From contig CM070563.1 in assembly GCA_036346405.1 (NCBI GenBank), positions 27,093,600-27,157,599 of the forward strand: 64,000 nucleotides of DNA. Reading direction: 5' to 3'. The translations under genes and the position numbers were made by a program. Below, piece after piece: positions 56,478-64,000 of the stretch (the stretch's first letter is position 1; each line of letters opens with the position of its first letter). Source of the stretch: Phyllostachys edulis (lineage: Eukaryota; Streptophyta; Magnoliopsida; Poales; Poaceae). The notes under the pieces are model-generated. The model ran no database searches, was not told the DNA's origin, and worked only from the letters and a program-made list of their open reading frames with translations.

Positions 56478-59400
56478 TGTGAGACCCCGATTTATTAGGC
56501 TCATAATACTTGGTCATCCAATTGACCCTAGTATTATCAACTAAATAAACCGTGCCTCGAGATATATGTACCTCCCAAGAATGTAGTACACACAACTCAT
56601 TACAAAAGATTGCATCAATTCCATTCAAACACATAGAATGTAACAAGCAACAAACCGAAGTTAATATAAATAAAGGATAGTTATTACAAAAGAGAGGCCG
56701 ACCAGCCAAATAACAACAAGTCTACTAAGATACACAATGAAGCAAAAGTGCCATAGAGATGGCCATAACAAGAGCCAACCAGTGTGCCTTAACCCACAAG
56801 ACAATCGATCGACCGCCAAGCTAGTCGCTTTCCCAACCACCGCCTGACATCACAAAAGTAAAGCCCTTTGGGCTCTACCTCCTCTGCAACAAAGTTATTA
56901 AGCAAAGCAAATGAGTACAAAATGTACTGCAAGACCGACGTGTAGTATAACAGTAACTATAGTTTAACTACATGCAAGCTTTATTTAAGTGGATGAGGCT
57001 TTGGACTCATTTTTAGCATAAAGCAAGTTTTTATTTGCAATAATGTAATAGATTGAAAGCGATTTGACAAATCATTTTTAATTGTTGAAGTAACAATGAG
57101 ATAATAACATAATAACCACAACACGAACAACCTGGAAGTGACTAACCCAATAGCCACCACAACAATAGCATGAATTACCCATTCATACCACCCATGTCAA
57201 ATTTTAATTAAAGGTTGTAGTCTAGTTCTCACGGGGCGTATCCGAGCGTGTCCATAACCTAGGACAAGGCTATTCGAATAGTTTTAACCTTGCAGGGGTG
57301 TACCAATGTCCCCACACGTCAAACCGCCTTTTCGCCACATGATTTAGCACACTTCCTTTGGTATGCCGGCACGGCTAAGTCCTACGAGACATTTCCAATG
57401 GATGATGCTAATTACGAGCCGCAACCCACGGGGACAAAGACACATTAGACAGCCTAACCGGTCTGCCAATGCTCCTTCCCAACACCACACACACACATTT
57501 TATTTAAACATACCCACCGACCAGCTCATAATTAACACCTCCCAAAGTACTTAGTCAAGAGAGGTCCCATATCCCCCTCATGTGGTTAGTACGCAATAAT
57601 GCTCAGAACGGTGGCGCAAGTAACTCGGTCCTTAATGACTTAGGCATACTACCACATTCCAAAAACCACACCATCCATCCAATATGCCCAAGTCCAAATC
57701 AAACTTTTATTTTCAGATTTTGACTTTACAAATTAACAAAGCACAAGAGCTGGACATAAAGGAGTAATAATTAGATTTGTGTGATCAAGACCATCGACCA
57801 AATCGATGATCGCCCATTACTACCGATAACTAAGCATGTCTAAGCAATTGAAATCGAAAACTACTAAGTGATAAGAGCTCATCCAACGAGCTCAAACCAC
57901 AGCAAATAACCTAGGCTCATGGTAGTAGAGGATAAACAATTCCTACAGATTATGCAACTATAGGCTTGCTAGCGATACTTTAAAACAAAGTAGCATGCAT
58001 ACATACAAGTAAAACAATGTATTAACCTTTAAAGTAATGGGAGGATAGAGGGGATATGATCAAACTGCTTGCCTTGCTATTGCTGGTCAAATTGTTGCTA
58101 AGGATCGCTCACGGGATCAACACACTCGTCAACACCTAATCGAAAAGACGAAAAGAAACGATAAGAACGACGAAAACGACAAAGACAGCACAGCAAAGAA
58201 ACTCCAAATACTCTGAATTTTCTACAGAAGCAAGAGGATGATTTTTAGGGAATTTAGCAACAAGAACCAATTGATTTGGATTCTCAATGCAAAAGTTATG
58301 AGCAAAACAAATCTGCTCAGCCCTAAAAATACCAAACTGCCACTATTCACTAATTTAATTATTAGGCAACATTTTCTAGAAGGGTGGTGATACTGAGATT
58401 TTTACTGTAAAACCAGCACCTTATGAGATGAATAACACAATTGAGTTCATCTCATTTGGAGCTATTATGCACTTTCTATAATTTTTCAAAAACAAGAACT
58501 TGAACAAAATTATAATGCACAAGTATTCTTTTTGACAACAGCAACATGCTCAAAACTAATTTTCACAGTAAGTTCATTAATAGAGAAAACCAACAAAGTT
58601 GGATTCACTCAAAAATAATCTACAGAGCATTACCTATGCATTTTACAAGTTAAACACTATTTTGAGTGTACATTTAAAGTTAGTTTTAAAATCTATTTGC
58701 AAAACCATGTTCTGGAGCTGAACTGGGCTCTCAACCATTTTTAGATTGGAGCCCTGATCAAACCAGAGCTAACAAAATTTGAATGATCTCACTTGGATTT
58801 AAAATGAAAAAGATATGCAATTTTAAAGTTCATACCTTTTTCAGTTTACAAATAAAGAGTTCTCTGGAAATTCTCAAAAATCACAAAGGCCGGGGAGGAC
58901 ATGGGCCATAGATTTTGAATCTAACGGCTCAAGACCTCCCAGGAGCTAACGCATACGCGCGCCCGCGAGGTCTAGAGGACATGGGCCGTGGATCTTGGAT
59001 CCCATGGTCCTTGTCCTCCCAGCGGAAACGCGCACGCGTCCGCGCGAGATAGAGGTCGTGGCCGTTGATCTTGGATCCAACGGCTATGACCTCAAGATCT
59101 CGCGTACTCGCGCTGCTGGACCTCATGCGCGCGATCAGAGTGGAGGTCGTGGCCGTTGATCTGCGAGATGGACGGCCCACGACCACGCACCTCACGCGTG
59201 CGCGCGCGGGCGAGTTAATGCGCGGGACAACGAGGAGGTCCACGCGCGAGGTCTTAAATGCGCGCAAAGAGGCAGGAGTAAAGGCATTAAAAGCTAATCC
59301 AATGATTACCAAGGTTAAGCAATGATTGGCGCATTTAAGGGGGAGGATCTTTGTCTTAACGGCACGCGCTGGACGTCCCGTTCCGACAAGAACCTCAACG

Positions 59401-61470
59401 CAAAGATGGGGCAATGCCGCGATGCGAGATATCGCCGGCGACCCTGATGGTATGTGGTGCGCAATAGTGTTGCGACACCATGGACCTCCTCTCAGCGGCG
59501 GCGACGTTTTGAACGCCGGCGAGCCGAGAGGAGCCCAAGTTGACCTCTTCGCCAACATAACAAGCAAAGAAGATTTGAGCTCGCAATGACATACAAGCAC
59601 GTGCCAAGCCTAGGGACTACCGGGGGATTACTGGGGTCCAGAGGATCTTGAGGAGGTCGTGGAGGAGGAAGGACCGTTGGGGAAGAAAGGTTCTCCACCG
59701 CTAACGCACCAACTCCAAGCTCCACTTTGTCCACCTCAGTAAATGCCCAAGCTAAACAAGTTAGAACTTGGTCCCGGAGGGAATGGCACAAATTGAAGCA
59801 ATAAGAGGGAGAGAAAACTCAGAACCCTTATGCCACCGAGGAGCTCCAAGCTCCAACAATGGCGCCAAGGAGAGCTTGGTGGTTTGAGTTCACAACACAG
59901 AGGTGCAAGCAAGGCGGCAATGGTGTGTAAAAAGAAGCCAAGGGCAACAGTGGGGAGGTTTTATAGCTAGGGCAAAGAGGTCATGGACCACGGGTTAAGC
60001 TCATGGTGAGCTTAGCCTGTGGGAGATCCACGGAAGTCCATGGAGTTGACATGATGGAGAGGATGGGGCCTGGCCTAGGGGCGGAAAGAGGCGACACGCA
60101 TTTAATGCTTGCGTGCTCAGAGTCGTTGGACAAGACCTTGCTCGACTTTGCCTCATCGCCATGGCACTGCACGCGAGCCCAAGCTAGAGAAGAACAGACC
60201 TCAAGCCCACCGTTGGATTGAGAGGATGGGGAGGTCCCGCCACGGATTTTGTTTCGAACCGTTAAGTTTTAAGTGGTTGGGAGGAGGTCCCACCACACGA
60301 TCTTGGACGGGAGGTCGTGGCCCTCCGATTTCCATAACGCAGATCAAGAAGGATAAGGGATTAGGAGGTCCAAGGCGTTGGATCTAAATCAGCGGTGCGG
60401 ACATCTGGAGGACTTAACGTTTGCGCACGCCTGCCTTCAAGATGTGGAGGTCATGGCCTTTGGATTTAAATCCAAGGGCACATAATGTATAAGGAGGTCT
60501 GAGCTTGCGAACGCACAAGGGAGGTCATGGCCTTTAGATTTAGATCTAAGGGCTACGACCTCACGTCTTGTGAGGAGGTCCGATTCAAGACGAGGCAGGA
60601 GGAGGTTGTGACCGTGGATTTTAATCCAACGGTGCACAACATGAGACGGGGAGGTTTGTGCTGTTGGATATATTTGGGAGGTTGTGGGTGTTGGATTTGA
60701 TCAGCGGTTGCGACCTCAAAGCAAGGTGGGAGGTCTCAAGGTTTTGATAAGGAGGGAGGTCATGGCCATGGATCTTTGATCCAAGGGTCGTGACCTTATG
60801 TAGGTGGAATGCCTTAGTGGTTTAACGACTCGGGAGGTCATGAGCTGTTGGATCTTAATCCAAGGGCTATGACCTCACCAAGGTGGGAGGACCCCCAGTG
60901 ATTAAGTTAAGGGAGGTCTGCAAGGCTGAGGGAGGTGGTTGGGTTGAACCGGCTTTGCAAATGGCTCCACCCAAGGAACAAAGGCACCCATTTAAATTTA
61001 GTTTTTAACAAATTGAGATTTTGCGTAATTGTTTGAGATAGCAAATGAACTCCAAATTTTCTGAAATTTTAACTGGAGCTTGCTGACATCATGATTAACC
61101 TTACATAGAATTTCCAGAGGTTATTATGCAATGCATTTTTCTCAGGAAATTCATGAAGGCTGTTCAAGGATTTGTTTTACCTCCAAAAATTATCAAACAA
61201 GTTTTATAACTCACGATATTTTTCAGAGAGGCTCCACAACATTTCTAGGACCAAGGAAAAATATTTCCAATGGTTTGGCACAAAATTTGTGACGAATGGG
61301 AAATGAGTTTGACTTTTGGTCAACAAGAGCTTTGTGTTTTTGGATTACACAACTCTCGGACAAGAATTACATGAGAGTTTAGGGGTTTTCAAAATGTGAG
61401 AAAAAGTTTTAATTTCTACACATTTAATTATATTTGAACAAACACCTGTTTAGGTATTTGGGATGTTACA
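56478..61470 (-). repeat. Tekay 5' LTR (about 5 kb)
   Basis: Ends TGTGAGACCCC and GGGATGTTACA (a TG..CA pair). Collinear with 46288-51285. Differences include substitutions and many small indels, notably in GC-rich tracts. Carries the same two palindrome clusters. Confidence 0.94.
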
Positions 61471-61475
61471 AAGCC

Positions 61476-62030
61476 AACCAAGCACAAAGCTAGAACCGGC
61501 ATCAATATCCCTCAGTATCCATCAGAGAGCATTAACCAAACCCACCATGCATCCCTATTCATTTTTGTTAATCTGAGCCCACAGCATGAACTAAGCAAGA
61601 TGCATAGAATGCACATACACCAATAGCCCTCAGTTTACATCACAGAGCAAGGGGACTATTAATATGAACTAATTAGCAATTCAATTTCAGCATAAGACTA
61701 TTAACATCATTGAGTAGTTCAACAGCTAGCAAGGTGCTACTAGCCAACAAGCATCTGCATGATCATTGCATTCATTTATATTTATGATTTCTCTACTTCT
61801 CTCTACATGTATGTATTACACATTTACAGTACTTCTCTGCCATCACCATCAGCATCAACCCGACAACGAGACAACATCAAGAAGACAAGAAGGCGACTTA
61901 CGCGTTAGTGGGAGCTAAATGGAGAGGTTGGAGGCACGAGGAGGTTCGAGGTGGCAATGAGCCCAAGTGAGAGGGGGGAGGAGAGCTTCTGGCAGAGGGA
62001 GAAGGAGCTAGGGCTGGCGGTGTAGCGAGG
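61476..62030 (-). other. CACTA interior beside the Tekay insertion, probably intron
   Basis: AT-rich, no open coding sequence, positioned between the transposase-associated region and the peptidase region of the CACTA gene. The Tekay element inserted at its left edge. Confidence 0.4.
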
Positions 62031-62035
62031 GAGGA

Positions 62036-63530
62036 CTAGGAGCTTGATCTGGTGGCGTAGGGAGGAGGGAGCTTGATCCGGAGGTGCGGGACGGCCATGA
62101 AATTGTCATATACTATGTTCACCTGGACCCTGGCGTAACCCTGTGCCAGCTGGGCACCGTGCTGCACTGTCCCTTCCTGGTATGGATACACCATCCCTCG
62201 TCCAGCCTCAATAGAAATGGACCCAACCATGCTCACTTGGAGCTTGTAGGGCGTCGGCTCCTACAAAACGATACACAATTAGGTAAGGCGTCCTATAGGT
62301 CTATCCTTGGTGCATTCCAGAGATGTATATTACCTTGATGTCGTCGATAGGTAATTGGACGTCGTCATGTTCAGAATTTGGAGTGGACACGACGCTACTC
62401 CGATGTTGAGGAGGATTGGCTCCCAAAATAACAGGGGCGGCTTGCGATTGGCCGAGGAAATGATTTATTTGATCTTGCAATCTTGTTATCTATCCTTGAA
62501 ATTTTACAATAAGCACCTGTTCCAACTGGGCGTCGTGCTCGGCCTTGGATCTCCTCCTACTCCTATACGTGTCAGAGTCGTATCGGAATCCATCACCCCA
62601 AGGTACGTAAACCCCCATGACCCGGGTGCTCCTTGTTTCCCAGGGCCGTAGATAGTATATCTTTCTCCCTGTCTGCTTGGAAGGAGTCTTGGGAAGATTC
62701 GATAGTCAATGTATGCTACAAGAGGTCATCATGTTATTATAGACACTATAGAGTTATGGACTTATTAACAACTAGGTAGTTCGACATATTTATCAGACGT
62801 CGGGACACTACCTCGTCTGCCAGGTTTGTGAAAGAGATGCTGTCCGAAGATGAGACTTTTGCCCTCGCTTTTAACTAGCTTAGGGCACGCTCATCTGTGA
62901 TCCCAGCAAATGGCCTGGTTGCGTTCTGATCCTCCGCCGCCCATTCTGTGGCTTTACCCGCGTATTCAGCAGTGCCGAGTCTGTAGGGGTGAGTGTTTTG
63001 TGCCTGTAGAGCGTTGTGCGCCTCACTTTGCTCCTAAAATTCGGTCGTCGTCTTCATAGCCACAAAGGCGTCCCATATTTCCTGTGACAAGAATTGATAC
63101 TTCGTGAAGGGCGTCCGACCCGTGTTCACGTACTTCATAACAAGCGTGCTCTTGAAGGTCCTCCACGTGTGACACATCGCGAGGAACGCCTACCGTTCCA
63201 CGCGTGCCTTGTCTGCTTCTAGGATAGTGAACGAGGCTGAAAGTTCTATCCACAGCGGGCCTCTCTGTACGTTCGTCAGAGACTTCCAGCTTGATATGGT
63301 GATGGGGACCCGTTCCCTTGCAAGTATCCTGCAGATGGTCTGGAATCTCGCCGCTGCTATCTTCGAACTCAGAGGGACCCCAGAGGCACTGACCTCTGTG
63401 ATGGTCAGTCGGCCTGTAGGCAATTTCGATATTCCTCTGCCATCTCACCTACGTATCACTTCCGTCGGACATCCAGATGCATTCAGCGACGTCGTTGCCG
63501 GCGGCGAAGATAGTGTAGACGCCATCTCGC
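62036..63530 (-). pseudogene. CACTA Transposase_24-type (Ptta/En/Spm) gene, decayed
   Basis: Minus strand, in order: RLTITEVSASGVPLSSKIAA and RFQTICRILARERVPITISS, then WKSLTNVQRGPLWIELSASF; after a TAG, AFLAMCHTWRTFKSTLVMKY and VNTGRTPFTKYQFLSQEIWD, then FVAMKTTTEF, TAG, EQSEAHNALQAQNTHPYRLG. Further on come FRYDSDTYRSRRRSKAEHDA, LEQVLIVKFQG, TAG, ITRLQDQINHFLG, then DDVQLPIDDIKVI and a weak C-terminal block with GYARVQVNIVYDNF. This is the conserved order of the plant transposase-associated protein (PF03004). Stops at 63192, 63036, 62877 and 62492 (minus-strand first base) are all TAG at expected Gln positions. Confidence 0.82.
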
Positions 63531-64000
63531 TTACTTGCTATCTATATAAGTTACCAAACCAAGTAACTAAAATTTTCTTGTAAACACATTAATTATATAA
63601 ACAAACAGAAGTTACCCATTGAACTTAAATATAGAATCGTAGTAAAGAAAATAGAAGAAACCCAAATAGTGAGTTGTGAGAGTGAAGGGGATAAGGGGAG
63701 GGTAGTATGGTCATGCACAGGGCAAGGCAAAGTGTCACAGCCGAAGGCCTCAACATTAACATCAGAAACACATCAATAAATAGCATAAAGCATAGATGAT
63801 TAATGATAGTGTGTGCTCTCAGAAGGAGAGTTGCAAAAGAACAAGTATTTGCCATCTCAACCCTATTGTCTGTAGTCTTCACAAAGTAAATATGACAATA
63901 CAGATTCAAAATTTGGGCTCTAAATAATACTTTACTGGACTGTCAAATGACCTCAAAATCAAAAGATTACAAAGTAAACTTTCGGTCAAACAGGGAGCCA
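63531..64000. other. CACTA interior or flank, no gene seen
   Basis: AT-rich sequence up to the window edge. Minus-strand frames at 63625-63909 lack recognisable character. The CACTA right end is not present here. Confidence 0.4.

Larger units (their letters stand above)
46288..61470 (-). mobile_element. Tekay/Del-type chromovirus (Ty3/gypsy), full length, 15.2 kb
   Basis: LTRs of 4998 bp (46288-51285) and 4993 bp (56478-61470) bound a 5.2-kb interior. The interior holds an initiator-Met primer site, gag, protease, RT, RNase H, integrase and a C-terminal chromodomain, in that order on the minus strand, then a polypurine tract. The chromodomain and domain order identify a chromovirus; the integrase-chromodomain type and long LTRs fit the Tekay clade. 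Flanks AAGCT (46283-46287) and AAGCC (61471-61475) look like a 4-of-5 target duplication inside the CACTA element. All genes carry breaks. Confidence 0.93.
43233..64000 (-). mobile_element. CACTA (En/Spm-type) transposon, right end outside the window, split by a Tekay element
   Basis: The left end is CACTAGTACATACAGG at 43233. Just inside, 43250-43700 holds many short ATCACGANCGGTT / AACCNTCNGTGAT motifs in both orientations, the subterminal repeats that bind CACTA transposase. The coding relics lie on the minus strand: Transposase_24-type sequence at 62.0-63.5 kb and a Ulp1/C48-like peptidase region at 44.5-45.1 kb. 46288-61470 is a later insertion. No matching right terminus is present before 64000, so full length is unknown. 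Confidence 0.75.

Overview
This window is plant nuclear DNA, almost certainly from a grass (Poaceae). The evidence is the repeat content: Stowaway and Tourist MITEs, hAT, Mutator-like (MULE) and CACTA elements, and a Tekay-type chromovirus. The one intact gene is extremely GC-rich, as grass genes often are. The species cannot be named from sequence alone.

Layout. 1-405 is the edge of an LTR that runs out of the window and abuts a Stowaway-like relic. 691-4810 is a complete hAT element (8-bp target duplication) with a broken zf-BED transposase. 4866-5165 is a stray copy of an intron segment of the next gene. 6895-9167 (minus) is a three-exon, apparently intact BAHD acyltransferase, the only convincing host gene. 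9.4-12.2 kb is featureless. 12.2-15.35 kb may be a hAT-like element carrying pieces of a multi-exon coiled-coil gene. 15747-19396 is a MULE with a decayed MuDR transposase. 19.4-26.8 kb holds microsatellites, a hAT MITE, a solo LTR, a Tourist MITE with a hAT MITE nested in it, and diffuse LTR-like relics.

26996-30764 is a small LTR retrotransposon with no recognisable gag or pol. Its interior is instead a mosaic of host-gene pieces: a PTB-type RRM, an EMB976-like PPR gene and a DXS fragment, all in the element's sense direction. From 30.9 to 41.2 kb there is a dense MULE cluster: four short long-TIR elements and one 4.5-kb element, four of the five with perfect 9-bp target duplications. The same stretch contains a Stowaway MITE and a hAT element (32575-33537) carrying a captured DUF1677-type gene.

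42.6-64 kb is nested. An unidentified transposon-associated ORF is interrupted by a CACTA element starting at 43233, which runs off the right edge. The CACTA gene (Transposase_24-type region at 62.0-63.5 kb, Ulp1/C48-like peptidase at 44.5-45.1 kb, both minus) is split by a 15.2-kb Tekay chromovirus (46288-61470) with LTRs of about 5 kb. Inside the CACTA remnant, beside the Tekay insertion, lies a 0.7-kb foldback derived partly from CACTA coding sequence.

The most unusual signals are the retroelement-borne chimera of three host genes, the array of imperfect GAGGTC palindromes in both Tekay LTRs, the CACTA-derived foldback, the hAT-captured DUF1677 gene, and the consistent CAG-to-TAG origin of nonsense codons in the dead element genes. 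All calls come from reading the sequence; no alignment or database search was run.
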